A stretch of 64,000 nt of DNA from Bryobacter sp. (GCA_022843625.1 JALHNH010000009.1:104030-168029), one strand, 5' to 3'; positions 1-8,952 are shown, counted from the stretch's first letter. Translations and numbers: made by a program. The notes: generated from the sequence alone by a model not told the origin.

Positions 1-16
1 CGATGGGGTTAAACGC

Positions 17-1351
17 GTGGAATTCAATCAGATATATGTAATAGGCGCGGGTCTTGCCGGCAGCGAGGCGGCCTGGCAACTGGCGCGGCAGGGGCACGCG
101 GTTGTGCTTTACGAGATGCGGCCTGTGGCGACGACGCCGGCGCACAAGACTAGCGAGATGGCAGAATTGGTGTGCAGCAATTCGCTCAAGAGCGAGAGCG
201 CCAACACGGCACCGTGGTTGCTGAAAGAAGAGTTGCGGCGCGGCGGAAGTCTGTTGCTCGACATCGCGCGCGGCACGCGTGTGCCAGCGGGTCATGCGTT
301 GACGGTGGATCGGGTCGAGTTCTCGAAGGAAGTTTCGCGCCGGATTGCAGCTGAGCCCAAGATCACGGTGGTGCGTGAGGAGATGAAGTCGATTCCCGCC
401 AGCGGGAAGGTGATCATCGCTACCGGGCCGCTGACCAGCGATGCGATGGCGGCGGAGATTGGCCGGCTGACTGGGTCTAGCAGGCTTTTTTTCTACGACA
501 GCATCAGCCCGATTGTCGATGCCGAATCGGTCAATACCGAGATTGCCTTTGCGGGTTCGCGGTGGGGCAAGAGCATTGATGGCACCGACGATTACCTGAA
601 CTGCCCTCTGAACAAAGAAGAATACGAGCGCTTTCTCGATGAGTTGCTGGCCGGGGAAAGTGTGCCCGTGCACATTGCCGAAGATCAGCCGAATACGCCG
701 TTTTTTGAGGCTTGTCTGCCGGTAGAAGAGTTGGCCAGACGTGGCCGCGAGACCCTGCGCTTTGGGCCGATGAAGCCGACGGGGCTGGATGACCCACGCA
801 CAGGCCGCTGGGCTTACGCGATCGTGCAGTTGCGTAAAGAGAATTGCCGCAGCGATAGCTATAACCTGGTGGGTTTTCAGAATCATCTGCGATTTGGAGA
901 GCAACAACGGATCTTCCGATTGATTCCGGGGCTTGAGAATGCCGAGTTCCTTCGCTATGGGCAGATCCATCGCAACACTTACATCAATGGCCCGGAATTG
1001 CTGACTGCGACGCTACAGTTAAAGTCTGACCCACGCATCTTTTTTGCCGGCCAGATTTCGGGCGTTGAGGGCTATGTCGAGAGCATTGCGACTGGTTTTG
1101 CCGCCGCACAGTTTGCTGGTGTGGATGAGCCGAAGGCCTTTCCGCGAGAGACTGCCATTGGGAGCTTGTGTAGCTATATTTCCAGTGCCGACCCGAAACA
1201 CTACCAGCCCGCAAACATCACGTTTGACCTGCTGCCAAAGCTCGATGAAGAAACCGCCAAGCGGTTGCGCAAAGACAAGAAAGCGCGTCATGCCGAGGTG
1301 TGCCGCCGGGCGCTAGAGAAACTCGATGAGCATTTCAGCGTCGCCGTCTGA
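17..1351 (+). CDS. trmFO: TrmFO, folate/FAD-dependent tRNA (uracil-54-C5) methyltransferase
   Basis: It methylates U54 in the T-loop of tRNA to ribothymidine, using 5,10-methylene-THF as carbon donor and FADH2 as reductant. The 444-residue product has the N-terminal FAD motif GAGLAGSEAA at residues 10-19, the TSEMAELVCSNSLKSE block with Cys53, and FFEACLPVE with Cys233. These two cysteines match the pair known to be essential in the Bacillus enzyme. The length is normal. The start is GTG, with a possible end of an upstream gene (stop TAA at 10-12) just before it. The last 26 bases overlap xerC, so the two genes are probably translated from one mRNA. Confidence 0.97.
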   Translation: MEFNQIYVIGAGLAGSEAAWQLARQGHAVVLYEMRPVATTPAHKTSEMAELVCSNSLKSESANTAPWLLKEELRRGGSLLLDIARGTRVPAGHALTVDRVEFSKEVSRRIAAEPKITVVREEMKSIPASGKVIIATGPLTSDAMAAEIGRLTGSSRLFFYDSISPIVDAESVNTEIAFAGSRWGKSIDGTDDYLNCPLNKEEYERFLDELLAGESVPVHIAEDQPNTPFFEACLPVEELARRGRETLRFGPMKPTGLDDPRTGRWAYAIVQLRKENCRSDSYNLVGFQNHLRFGEQQRIFRLIPGLENAEFLRYGQIHRNTYINGPELLTATLQLKSDPRIFFAGQISGVEGYVESIATGFAAAQFAGVDEPKAFPRETAIGSLCSYISSADPKHYQPANITFDLLPKLDEETAKRLRKDKKARHAEVCRRALEKLDEHFSVAV

Positions 1352-2255
1352 ACGTCTGGCCCGGTTTGAAGCAAGCGAGCTCCGGAGTGCCATAGCGGGC
1401 TTTCTTGAGGAGCGGGGGCTTCAATCCTCAAGCGTTCATACACTGCGTAATTATGCGATTGATTGCGAGCAATTTCTTGAGCACTTTACGCCTGCACCAC
1501 CAATTGCTTCGCTAGGCGTGAATGAACTGCGAGAATGGATGGCCAGCCTATACGAAAAGAATCTGTCGACAGTTTCCATTCGTCGCAAGGTGAGCTCGCT
1601 GCGGAGTTTCTTTCATTACTGCAGGACACTTGAGTTGTGCGACAAGAACACGGCCAAGTATTTGAAGCTGCCAAAGACACCGAAGAAGGTGCCGCAGGTG
1701 CTCGATGCCGAGGCGGTGAATTTCCTTGTCGACAACATCGGCAAGACCGAACTTAAGCGGCCATTCCCAAGGCGGGACCGCGCCATCTTTGAAGTATTGT
1801 ATGGGTGTGGCTTACGCGTGAGTGAACTCGTGGGCTTGAGCCTTGGAGATCTGGATCTTGAAGAGCGCTGGCTGAAAGTGTTGGGCAAGGGCAACAAAGA
1901 GCGCATGTCTCCGATTGGCTTTAGCGCACAGGCAGCGTTGCGTGTGTATCTGGCCGAGCGCGTTGCGGCGCCGGGGGAGCAAGCGGTGTTTGTGAATTAC
2001 AAAGGCGGGCGAATTACGACTCGCGCCGTGCACCAGATCACGAAGTTTTATGCATCCATGTTGCTGGGAGACCCAAGTGTGCACCCGCATGAATTCCGGC
2101 ACAGCTTTGCGACACACTTGTTGAATGCGGGGGCGGATTTGCGGGCGATTCAGGAGTTGCTCGGGCATTCCAGTCTTTCGACCACTCAGCTATATACGAA
2201 GGTGGCAATCGAGGATCTGGAACGGGTCTATCAGAAAGCGCATCCGAAAGCGTAG
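1326..2255 (+). CDS. xerC: XerC-type tyrosine site-specific recombinase
   Basis: This is a tyrosine recombinase of 309 residues, the usual Xer size, expected to resolve chromosome dimers at dif. It has an N-terminal SAM-like core-binding domain (about residues 20-115) and a C-terminal catalytic domain. All six catalytic residues can be placed: Arg164 (GLRVSEL), Lys188 (GKGNKER), His255 and Arg258 (HEFRHSFATHLL), His281 (LGHSS) and the nucleophile Tyr290. It overlaps trmFO by 26 bases, an arrangement also seen in Firmicutes, which argues for a housekeeping Xer rather than a phage or integron integrase. XerC is preferred over XerD from the trmFO linkage only. Confidence 0.92.
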   Translation: MSISASPSERLARFEASELRSAIAGFLEERGLQSSSVHTLRNYAIDCEQFLEHFTPAPPIASLGVNELREWMASLYEKNLSTVSIRRKVSSLRSFFHYCRTLELCDKNTAKYLKLPKTPKKVPQVLDAEAVNFLVDNIGKTELKRPFPRRDRAIFEVLYGCGLRVSELVGLSLGDLDLEERWLKVLGKGNKERMSPIGFSAQAALRVYLAERVAAPGEQAVFVNYKGGRITTRAVHQITKFYASMLLGDPSVHPHEFRHSFATHLLNAGADLRAIQELLGHSSLSTTQLYTKVAIEDLERVYQKAHPKA

Positions 2256-2262
2256 GAAAGAA

Positions 2263-2853
2263 ATGACAAGAGCAATCGCAGTCTCGCGGGGAAAACAGCT
2301 TCAGTATGTGACGCTGACTTACAACATGATAGAGGCGGGTATAGCGATCTGGGCGGGAGCACTGGCCAGTAGCGTGTCGCTGATCGGCTTTGGCCTGGAT
2401 AGCCTGATTGAGGTAACGGCAAGCATGGCTGCATTGTGGCTGTTGAGTGATAGCTCGAAGGAGCGTATGGTTCAGCGAGTGGTCTCTTGCAGCCTCGCCC
2501 TGCTTGCAGTGGGAACCGCCTATCAGGCATTGACCCGGAGCAACGAAGCAGAGAGAAGCTTGCCGGGCCTGCTATTGGCTGTGGTTAGCATTCTGGTGAT
2601 GCCCTGGCTGTCGAGGGAGAAGAAGAAGGTAGCGGGGGCGCTGGGGTCTTCGGCCCTGGCCAGTGAAGCCAAGCAGACCGACTTCTGCTTTTATCTCTCG
2701 GTAATTCTGCTGTCCGGCATGCTGGCCCAATGGGTCTTTGGGTTTGTTTGGATCGACTCTGTCGCAGCACTTGCGATGACGCCCTTAATGCTGGTTGAGG
2801 CACGGCGTGCGTGGCAGGGCCGGAGTTGCGCAACCGGCTGCGACTGCCACTAG
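2263..2853 (+). CDS. Small cation-transporter-like (CDF-type) membrane protein
   Basis: The 196-residue product is a polytopic inner-membrane protein resembling the short cation diffusion facilitator-like proteins often annotated as cation transporter. It shows about five or six hydrophobic segments, a GFGLDSLIEV segment carrying acidic residues where CDF proteins bind metal, a second SEAKQTDF segment, and a metal-ligand-like tail with three Cys and a His (CATGCDCH). The start at 2263 is preferred over an upstream in-frame ATG at 2125 because AGGAAAG lies directly before it and the upstream extension would run far into xerC. Substrate is unknown. Its stop overlaps the convergent gene by four bases. 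Confidence 0.7.
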   Translation: MTRAIAVSRGKQLQYVTLTYNMIEAGIAIWAGALASSVSLIGFGLDSLIEVTASMAALWLLSDSSKERMVQRVVSCSLALLAVGTAYQALTRSNEAERSLPGLLLAVVSILVMPWLSREKKKVAGALGSSALASEAKQTDFCFYLSVILLSGMLAQWVFGFVWIDSVAALAMTPLMLVEARRAWQGRSCATGCDCH

Positions 2854-4265
2854 ATCGGTTCGTAGACAACGTAGGCGAAGCGCCTGGAATCTGGTGCCCA
2901 GGAGTTGACGTTGATCGTGCCCTGGCCGCCAAAGAATGTGACGAGGTCTTGAATCTTGCCGGGTTTGCTCATCAGGCGGAGCTTCATCCCGGGCATCTTC
3001 CCGTTGTGACCCGTGGTGCCTCTGGGAAATGAGAGGAAAAGCATCTGCTTGCCGTTGGGTGAGAAATGCGGAAACCAGTCTTCGAGATCGTCGCTCGTGA
3101 TTTTCTCGGCTGCGCCGCCGCCAGACGGGATACGCCAGATGTTCCAGTCGCCGCCACGGTTGGAGTTGAAGTAAAGCCATTTGCCGTCCGGCGTGTACTC
3201 AGGCCCGTCGTCATATCCTCCTTCTGTGGTGAGGCGTTCCTCGGGGCCTCCCTCGGCTGACACTCGATAAAGCTCATATTTGCCGTTCCGCTGGCCGACA
3301 AAAGCGAGCCACTTCGAGTCTGGCGACCAGCCGTGGAAGTAGCTTGGCGAGGCTGGGGTCATGAGCTTTACACTAGAGCCATCGGCGTTTGCAATGTAGA
3401 CCTGCGAGGCGCGTGAGGTTGGGCTTGAGGCGGAGAAGGCGATCTGTTTGCCGTCGCGGGTGTAATCGTGATCGTTGTTGCAGCGATAGTCCCCGCCAAG
3501 GTTGATTTGTTCCAGTTTGCCTCCGGTGACCGGGAGCCTGTAGAGGTTGCCTGACGTGTTGACCAGGAGATGCTGGCCGTCGCGAGACCAGTTGGGGGCT
3601 TCAATGACACCGATCGCCTCGTGAATTTGAGTACTCTTTTTGGACTTAAGGTCGTGGATCATGATCTTGCTGCGGTAGAGAGGCCGCTGCTCAATCTGCG
3701 CGCCCTGGAGTGTGACGCTGGTAAAGATGGAAGTCTCGACAACGTCTGCTTCGTGCGAAGAAACGCCGAGGCCGACATAGACGGGGTCGGGGAGTTTGAG
3801 GGACACGGTTTCGCCCGTCTGGATTGTGAAGGAATCACCGCGACGCTCGATTCTAATGCGCGTGGGGCCTTTGGCGGTGGAGCGTAGCTCGGCCGTAGGG
3901 CCGCCCTTAACGGCTCGGTATTGCAGCGAAGTGAGGCCGTCACCGTGCACGGCGATGTCGGCGTAGGCTGAGTCTGCATCGAGATCCTGACGAACCATCA
4001 GGACGGCTTTGCGGTGGGCATTGACGCCCTTTCCTACGAAGCTGACATCGGCTTGAAATGTCATGTCGCCTGAGACGCGGCGGTAGGCATAGTGGAAAGC
4101 GTCCTGTGTGCCCCAAATGTTGGCACCCCCGCCGGAGACTCGATATTCGCCGCTCATCTTGTCGTAGACAAAAGAGCCGGCTTTGGGGTTAACGCCCACA
4201 TCTGTGTGGGCATCGAAGATTCCATACTGGGCGAGGGCAAGGAGGAGGCCAATTGCTGGGTTCAC
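2850..4265 (-). CDS. Exported TolB-like (PD40) beta-propeller protein with N-terminal DUF1349-like domain
   Basis: The 471-residue protein has a short hydrophobic leader (MNPAIGLLLALAQ). A beta-sandwich region resembling DUF1349/concanavalin-like domains follows (about residues 20-190), then TolB/PD40 beta-propeller blades (about 210-470), recognisable by recurring patterns such as NWSRDGQHLL, FHGWSPDSKWLAF, EYTPDGKWLYF and HFSPNGKQMLF. Such propellers bind peptides or glycans; no catalytic residues can be named. It is probably periplasmic. It converges on the cation transporter gene with a shared CTAG stop and diverges from the serine hydrolase gene, whose start is 22 bases away. Confidence 0.8.
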   Translation of the reverse strand: MNPAIGLLLALAQYGIFDAHTDVGVNPKAGSFVYDKMSGEYRVSGGGANIWGTQDAFHYAYRRVSGDMTFQADVSFVGKGVNAHRKAVLMVRQDLDADSAYADIAVHGDGLTSLQYRAVKGGPTAELRSTAKGPTRIRIERRGDSFTIQTGETVSLKLPDPVYVGLGVSSHEADVVETSIFTSVTLQGAQIEQRPLYRSKIMIHDLKSKKSTQIHEAIGVIEAPNWSRDGQHLLVNTSGNLYRLPVTGGKLEQINLGGDYRCNNDHDYTRDGKQIAFSASSPTSRASQVYIANADGSSVKLMTPASPSYFHGWSPDSKWLAFVGQRNGKYELYRVSAEGGPEERLTTEGGYDDGPEYTPDGKWLYFNSNRGGDWNIWRIPSGGGAAEKITSDDLEDWFPHFSPNGKQMLFLSFPRGTTGHNGKMPGMKLRLMSKPGKIQDLVTFFGGQGTINVNSWAPDSRRFAYVVYEPI

Positions 4266-4287
4266 GTTGTCAGACTATCATCTGCTT

Positions 4288-5844
4288 ATGCTGATTCTTC
4301 GCCGTTTTGCACTCGTTCTGCTGGTTGGGTTGTCGCTACTCGGGCAGGCTCCTCCCCTGCTCGATGAGTGGGTGGCACGAGTACAGCAGCAGTTTGAGGT
4401 GCCGGGTGTGGCGGTCGGGATTGTGAAGGATGGGCAGCTGGTGGTGGCCAAGGGCTTTGGGGTACGTAAGCTGGGACAGGCGGCGAAGGTAGACTCACAT
4501 ACCTTGTTTGGAATCGCGTCCAATACAAAGGCTTTTACAGCAGCAGCGCTTGCGATCCTGATCGATGAGGGCAAGCTGAGTTGGGACGACAAGGTGACCA
4601 AACACCTGCCGGGATTTCAGCTCTACGACCCTTACGTTACGCGAGAGCTAACGGTGCGCGACCTGATTACACATCGCACAGGGCTGGGCCTGGGGGCGGG
4701 CGATCTGATGTTCTGGCCGAATACCACGTTCAGCCGCGAAGCGGTTCTGAAAGGGGCCGGGCAGTTGAAGCCAGCCACAAGCTTTCGCTCGGCCTACGCC
4801 TACAACAACACGATGTTTGTGGTGGCGGGAGAAGTGGTTGCCGCTGTTTCTGGGCAAAGCTACGACGATTTTGTGCGGACTCGGATCTTTGCCCCACTGC
4901 AAATGACAGAGGCCCGCATGTCCAACAAGGGCCTCACCGATCAGGACAACACTGCTGTGCCGCACTCTCGCGGGTGGCGGCTTGAGGGGCAACTCAAGCC
5001 AATTGAATGGACTCGCGACGATGTCTGGGCTGCTGCAGCCGGGGTGAAAGCCAATGTTACAGATCTGGCCAAGTGGATGAATGTGCAATTGGCCGAGGGC
5101 AAGATCAGCGAGACGCAGCGTTTGTTTAGTGAAAAGGTGGGCCGCAACATGATGGCTGCGCAGACAGTGCTGAATGTAGGTTTGCAGCCAAAGGCCATGG
5201 CCGATCAGCAGTCACAATTTGCGGCTTACGGCCTCGGATGGTTTCTGAAGGATTATCGCGGGCAGAAGCTGGCCTTTCACAGCGGTGGCTTGACCGGGAT
5301 GGTGACGCAAACTACGCTGGTGCCGAAGCTAAAGCTCGGCATTGTAGTGCTGACCAATCAGGAGGAAGGCGCTGCATTTCAATCGCTGACCAATCTGATT
5401 CTGGACTTTTACCTGGGTGCCAATGGGCCAGACTGGATCACTGCGATGCACGCCAACACCATGGAAGGCCGCAAGAAGGCGAATGAGGCCGAGCAAAAAG
5501 CGATTGCTGCACGCCGTATAGATACAAAGCCGTCTCTTGAGCTTGCCGCCTACGCGCAGGACTATCGCGATGGCTGGTACGGGCTGGCCACGATTGAAAG
5601 CAAAGACGGGGCACTGCGGATGCGGATGCATGCAACACCCGCGATGCAGGGACGGCTCGAACACTTTCAGCACAACACGTTTATTGCGCGGTGGGACGAC
5701 AATACGATCCCCGATTCCTATTGCAATTTTCAGCTTGGAGTCGATGGCAAAGTGGAGTCACTCAAGATGGAGGCAATCAACGGCCTCGCCGACTTCAGCT
5801 TTGATTTTCAGGATTTGGATTTCAAGCCTGTGCCACGCAAGTAG
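4288..5844 (+). CDS. Exported serine hydrolase, beta-lactamase class C / penicillin-binding family, with DUF3471-like tail
   Basis: This 518-residue protein belongs to the beta-lactamase/esterase family (class C-like). After a signal peptide (MLILRRFALVLLVGLSLLGQA) come the catalytic SxxK motif SNTK (Ser78, Lys81), the YxN motif at Tyr172-Asn174, and HSGG at 331-334 in the place of KTG. The last 110 residues look like the DUF3471 domain often fused to these hydrolases. The start at 4288 is chosen because it places the signal peptide at the N-terminus; the in-frame ATG at 4183 would add 35 residues that read into the divergent gene. A D-aminopeptidase or esterase role is more likely than antibiotic hydrolysis. 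It overlaps the convergent hydrolase by 37 bases. Confidence 0.88.
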   Translation: MLILRRFALVLLVGLSLLGQAPPLLDEWVARVQQQFEVPGVAVGIVKDGQLVVAKGFGVRKLGQAAKVDSHTLFGIASNTKAFTAAALAILIDEGKLSWDDKVTKHLPGFQLYDPYVTRELTVRDLITHRTGLGLGAGDLMFWPNTTFSREAVLKGAGQLKPATSFRSAYAYNNTMFVVAGEVVAAVSGQSYDDFVRTRIFAPLQMTEARMSNKGLTDQDNTAVPHSRGWRLEGQLKPIEWTRDDVWAAAAGVKANVTDLAKWMNVQLAEGKISETQRLFSEKVGRNMMAAQTVLNVGLQPKAMADQQSQFAAYGLGWFLKDYRGQKLAFHSGGLTGMVTQTTLVPKLKLGIVVLTNQEEGAAFQSLTNLILDFYLGANGPDWITAMHANTMEGRKKANEAEQKAIAARRIDTKPSLELAAYAQDYRDGWYGLATIESKDGALRMRMHATPAMQGRLEHFQHNTFIARWDDNTIPDSYCNFQLGVDGKVESLKMEAINGLADFSFDFQDLDFKPVPRK

Positions 5845-6824
5845 CGGGTAAAGAAGGCTTGCCAGAGTGGGTCGATTTTGGGGTGCACCGGGGTGTGCCC
5901 GGTATCGAGCAGATGGAAGCGCAGGCGCTCTTCGACACCGAGCTCACGATAGCGCTTCGCGCCAAGTTCAATCAGCGGCAGCGTGCTCGGGCCATCGGAG
6001 TGCTTCTTGTCGTTGCCACCGATGATCAGCAGCGGCTTGGGAGCGGCGAGAGTGAGTAGCTCGTTGTGGTCGTGGCCTTTGAGAAGGCTGCGCACGGTTT
6101 GCTCGGGAGTGCGGATATCAGGGAACTTGCGGTCTGCATCAAGATACCAGGGAGCTTCGTAGTTGGTGCCTCCATCCCAGAGCGGGACGTGGGGGTCGAT
6201 CGAGACTACGGTTGAAACCTCAGGCGCGAATGCAGCAACGTAGAGGGCGGTCTTGGCGCTGAGGGAACTTCCAATAAAGCCGATGCGCTTGGGATCGACG
6301 TTGGTGTGCGAAGCGAGCCAGCGGGCCTGCTGACGCACGTCCCAGACCATGCGCGAGAGGCCGGCCCAGCGACCAAAGCGCTCGTAGACTTTCTCGCTCA
6401 CACCGTTCTGGAAAGATGTGTTGTCACGGTAGCGACGGATATGAGCCCAACTGGTAAGTACGATGAAGCCTTGCTCCACCAGCCATTTCCCCCACCATTC
6501 TTCGGGCTTCTGCCAGTCAGGTGAGGTGGAAGACCAGGCAATTACGGTGGGCCGGCGCTCTCCCCGTTTGAGATCTTTGGGCAAGAGCAGCAGGCCGGGC
6601 TGCCAGAAGTCCGTTTCCAGCGGCAATTCGATATGACGGCGCAAATAAGTACCGCGATCCAGGACTTCGATTTCACGCTCGCGCATTTTTGAGACGAACC
6701 ATTTGCGGTCTGCGCTGTTGGGTTCGAACTTGCCGAGGATTTCGCGCCACTGCTCGCGCAGCGATCGTTTGCTTAACGCTAAAAGCAATGCACGGCGGGA
6801 GAGTTGCAGATTCATCCCCTGCAC
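5808..6824 (-). CDS. Alpha/beta hydrolase (acetyl-xylan-esterase / dienelactone-hydrolase-like)
   Basis: The protein is 338 residues long. It shows an alpha/beta-hydrolase fold: an oxyanion region after RPTVIAW (about 91-97), the nucleophile elbow GSSLS with Ser187, an acidic strand around LLIIGGNDKKH, and a catalytic His in DTGHTPVHP near the C-terminus. The N-terminus has an RR pair and a short hydrophobic stretch (LSRRALLLALS) that may be a weak leader; an alternative start lies three codons in (6815). The relatives are esterases acting on acetylated carbohydrates or small esters; the substrate cannot be read from sequence. It is convergent with the serine hydrolase and overlaps its end. 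Confidence 0.75.
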   Translation of the reverse strand: MQGMNLQLSRRALLLALSKRSLREQWREILGKFEPNSADRKWFVSKMREREIEVLDRGTYLRRHIELPLETDFWQPGLLLLPKDLKRGERRPTVIAWSSTSPDWQKPEEWWGKWLVEQGFIVLTSWAHIRRYRDNTSFQNGVSEKVYERFGRWAGLSRMVWDVRQQARWLASHTNVDPKRIGFIGSSLSAKTALYVAAFAPEVSTVVSIDPHVPLWDGGTNYEAPWYLDADRKFPDIRTPEQTVRSLLKGHDHNELLTLAAPKPLLIIGGNDKKHSDGPSTLPLIELGAKRYRELGVEERLRFHLLDTGHTPVHPKIDPLWQAFFTRYLRGTGLKSKS

Positions 6825-6862
6825 TATATCGCCAAAGTGCTAAACTTTTAAATGTCAACCGT

Positions 6863-6951
6863 GGCGAAATGGCGGAATTGGCAGACGCAGCAGACTCAAA
6901 ATCTGCCGTACTTCACTGTGCGTGTCGGTTCGACCCCGACTTTCGCCACCA
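6863..6951 (+). tRNA. tRNA-Leu (anticodon CAA, reads UUG)
   Basis: A full class II tRNA can be folded. The acceptor GGCGAAA at 6863-6869 pairs with TTTCGCC at 6941-6947, followed by discriminator A and an encoded CCA. The D-arm contains GGCGGAATTGGCAGAC. The anticodon stem GCAGA/TCTGC encloses the loop CTCAAAA, giving anticodon CAA. A long variable arm (CGTACTTCACTGTGCG) and the T-arm GTCGG-TTCGACC-CCGAC follow. The long variable arm and the anticodon identify it as leucine. It is a single-copy gene here, followed at once by a pyrimidine-only tract and a small coding gene. Confidence 0.97.
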
Positions 6952-6976
6952 TCCCTTCCTTTTTCTTTTTCTTCTT

Positions 6977-7132
6977 ATGCCCAAAAAATGGAATTTTTAC
7001 GTGAAGGTGCTTGTCCTGGAAGAAGAAGAGGGCGAGGTCAATCCAGACCGGATCACTCGCGAAATCACGCGCCAGATCCAGAAGATCTATGGCGTGCGGG
7101 CAGCCGAAGTTACGAACGTAACGTCGGAGTAA
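6977..7132 (+). CDS. Small hypothetical protein (51 residues) immediately downstream of tRNA-Leu
   Basis: The protein is not recognised. It is 51 residues, starting MPKKWNFYVKVLVLEEEE, with a predicted beta strand (WNFYVKVLVLE), an acidic turn, a helix (RITREITRQIQKIYG) and a second strand, a plausible small alpha/beta domain. The coding start lies 25 nt after the tRNA CCA end, and every one of those 25 bases (6952-6976) is C or T, so there is no Shine-Dalgarno sequence. The last 23 bases overlap the convergent dgt-like gene. Its compositionally balanced protein sequence argues that it is real. It may be co-transcribed with the tRNA and translated as a leaderless or SD-independent message after processing. 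Confidence 0.6.
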   Translation: MPKKWNFYVKVLVLEEEEGEVNPDRITREITRQIQKIYGVRAAEVTNVTSE

Positions 7133-8249
7133 AGGCCGGTTCGAGCTGTGAATAGACTCGCCGGAAGTAGTTGTCCGTCATTGATGCAATGTAGTCGCTA
7201 ATGCGACGGGGCAAGGCCTCAGACTCATGGCCTTCCGGAATCTGATCTGGATTCTCAATCAGGTAATCAAACAAGCGCTCGATAGCTTGCATGGATTGGT
7301 CCCGCTCTTCGACCAAAATTTGGGTGTGATAGACCCGGGCATGCAAGAAGCGTTTGAGGGCAGCAGAAGTTTCGGCTGCGGCAGCGGTAAACTGCACCAG
7401 GCGAACAGGCCAGGCTCGCACAGCATCCACTGAATCCACACCCGCAGACTGGCAGGCGGCAATCGTACCTTCCATCAGGCCCCGCATCAGATGATCAATC
7501 AAACGGCGTTGCATCTCGTGCAGGTGGATACGCTCCTCGGCGGCAGGGAAATTCGTTTCAACTTCTTCCAACAGTTCGGCAGCAACGGGTACAGAAGCAG
7601 CAAGCTCCGAAAGCTTGAAGAAGCCCGCCTCGTGAGCATCATCTACATCGGCCGTGTTGTAGGCAATTTCGTCCACCAGATCGATCAGTTGCGCCTCAAT
7701 CGGCGGGCGAAGGCCAGGCAGATATTCTTCCAGCGGCCCAGTGTAGCCGGCGGGCAGGTCGCGCGAGTGTTTGACGATGCCCTCGCGGACTTCGAAGCTT
7801 AGATTCAGTCCCGGGTACATCGCATAGCGATGCTCATAGGATTCGACAATGCGCAGAGAGTGGAGGTTGTGCTCAAAGCGTTCCCCGAAACGGGAGAGGA
7901 TACGATTGAGCGCCACTTCTCCAGAATGGGCAAAGGGAGGATGTCCAATGTCGTGTGCGAGAGCCAGAGCCTCAGTAAAGTCTTCGTCGACGCCAAGAAC
8001 TCTTGCCGCAGTGCGAGCGAGTTGAGCGACTTCGAGGGTGTGAGTGAGGCGATTGCGAAAGTGGTCGGAGATCCCGGCGGGAAAGACCTGAGTTTTGGCT
8101 TCAAGACGGCGGAAAGCGCGAGAGTGAACAATGCGGTCGCGATCTCGCTGAAAATCGTTGCGAAAAGAAGGAAGGCTCTCAGGAAAGCGACGGCCCAGAC
8201 TTCTCTCCACAGGGAAGCGAAGCTGGGCCAGAACACCAGTCCGGATCAT
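7110..8249 (-). CDS. dgt: Deoxyguanosinetriphosphate triphosphohydrolase-like protein (HD domain)
   Basis: It hydrolyses dNTPs to deoxynucleosides and triphosphate. The 379-residue product is of the short Dgt-like type. Key residues seen: the DRDRIVHSRAFRRLEAKTQVF block (about 36-56), His70 in RLTHTLEV, the His-Asp pair at 99-100 (LAHDIGHPPFAHSG), and the distal Asp in VDEIAYNTADVDDA. These fit the metal-binding HD phosphohydrolase core. It is the downstream gene of a pair with the TPR membrane protein (13-bp gap). The start codon at 8249 gives MIRTGVLAQL; the family core begins about 25 residues later, so a slightly shorter start is possible. Confidence 0.9.
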   Translation of the reverse strand: MIRTGVLAQLRFPVERSLGRRFPESLPSFRNDFQRDRDRIVHSRAFRRLEAKTQVFPAGISDHFRNRLTHTLEVAQLARTAARVLGVDEDFTEALALAHDIGHPPFAHSGEVALNRILSRFGERFEHNLHSLRIVESYEHRYAMYPGLNLSFEVREGIVKHSRDLPAGYTGPLEEYLPGLRPPIEAQLIDLVDEIAYNTADVDDAHEAGFFKLSELAASVPVAAELLEEVETNFPAAEERIHLHEMQRRLIDHLMRGLMEGTIAACQSAGVDSVDAVRAWPVRLVQFTAAAAETSAALKRFLHARVYHTQILVEERDQSMQAIERLFDYLIENPDQIPEGHESEALPRRISDYIASMTDNYFRRVYSQLEPAFTPTLRS

Positions 8250-8262
8250 GTTGCCTTTCGAG

Positions 8263-8952
8263 TTACTTCTTTGGCGCTGCCGTCATCGGAGCGGCGGGAA
8301 GAGTGCTCAGCACTTCCATGGCAGGAGTTGAAATCGGGGCGCGAGCCGTACGAAGGGGCTCAAGTAGCTTGCGGGCTTCCTCAGGCTTGGACTTGGAGAT
8401 ATACCGGGCCAACTGGATAGTGGATTGTTCTTTAGGCATCAGATAGGTCGGGCTAGCTACAAGGTCTCTGAGCAGTGCTTCAGCTTCAGAAGACTTGCCC
8501 TGACCCTGAAGAATTTCAGCCATTGTGAACTTGGCGAGAGACGCGGGTTCTTTGTCGCCGCCGATCACTTCCCTCAGACGCTTTTCGCCGGCAGCAGTGT
8601 CACCACGCTCGATATCAAGCATGGCCAGCATGTAGAGGGCGAGGTTGCCTTCTTTGCTCCCAGCGTACTTCGTTGAGACCTTTGTGAAAGCTTCAATTAC
8701 TTTCTTTTCTTCGGTTGTCGTTCGGCTGGTCGTAGCCTGTGCGACACCCATTGCTTCGCCAAGCGCAGCCTGGCGTTTCGCCTTCTGGCTACCCATATAC
8801 CACCATATGCCGTAGCCTAGGGCTGCAACTACGATGGCAATGCCGACGTACATGGTGACTTGTTTTCTATGACCCGAGACGTACTCGGAGGCTTCGCCGA
8901 CCGTTTCCACAAACTGGTCGTGCTTGATTACATTTTGAAGTGATTTATCCAC
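8263..8952 (-). CDS. Membrane-anchored tetratricopeptide-like protein (YfgM/TPR_21-like)
   Basis: The 229-residue protein has a cytoplasmic N-terminus of about 30 residues, one transmembrane helix (about residues 33-52, VTMYVGIAIVVAALGYGIWWYM), and an all-helical C-terminal region with TPR-like patterns such as ASLAKFTMAEILQGQGKSSE. Topology and length match YfgM, a single-pass protein that interacts with SecYEG and periplasmic chaperones in Escherichia coli. The tail is rich in Ala and Pro and ends in Lys-Lys. It lies 13 bases upstream of dgt and is probably co-transcribed with it. Function by family resemblance only. Confidence 0.7.
   Translation of the reverse strand: MDKSLQNVIKHDQFVETVGEASEYVSGHRKQVTMYVGIAIVVAALGYGIWWYMGSQKAKRQAALGEAMGVAQATTSRTTTEEKKVIEAFTKVSTKYAGSKEGNLALYMLAMLDIERGDTAAGEKRLREVIGGDKEPASLAKFTMAEILQGQGKSSEAEALLRDLVASPTYLMPKEQSTIQLARYISKSKPEEARKLLEPLRTARAPISTPAMEVLSTLPAAPMTAAPKK

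Noticed and set aside
1326..2255. Phage or integron integrase at the xerC locus
   Set aside because: The trmFO linkage, normal size and lack of attachment-site repeats or cargo genes point to a housekeeping Xer protein.
4288..5844. Antibiotic-resistance beta-lactamase
   Set aside because: The family includes many esterases and peptidases; the HSGG motif and DUF3471-like tail fit those better.
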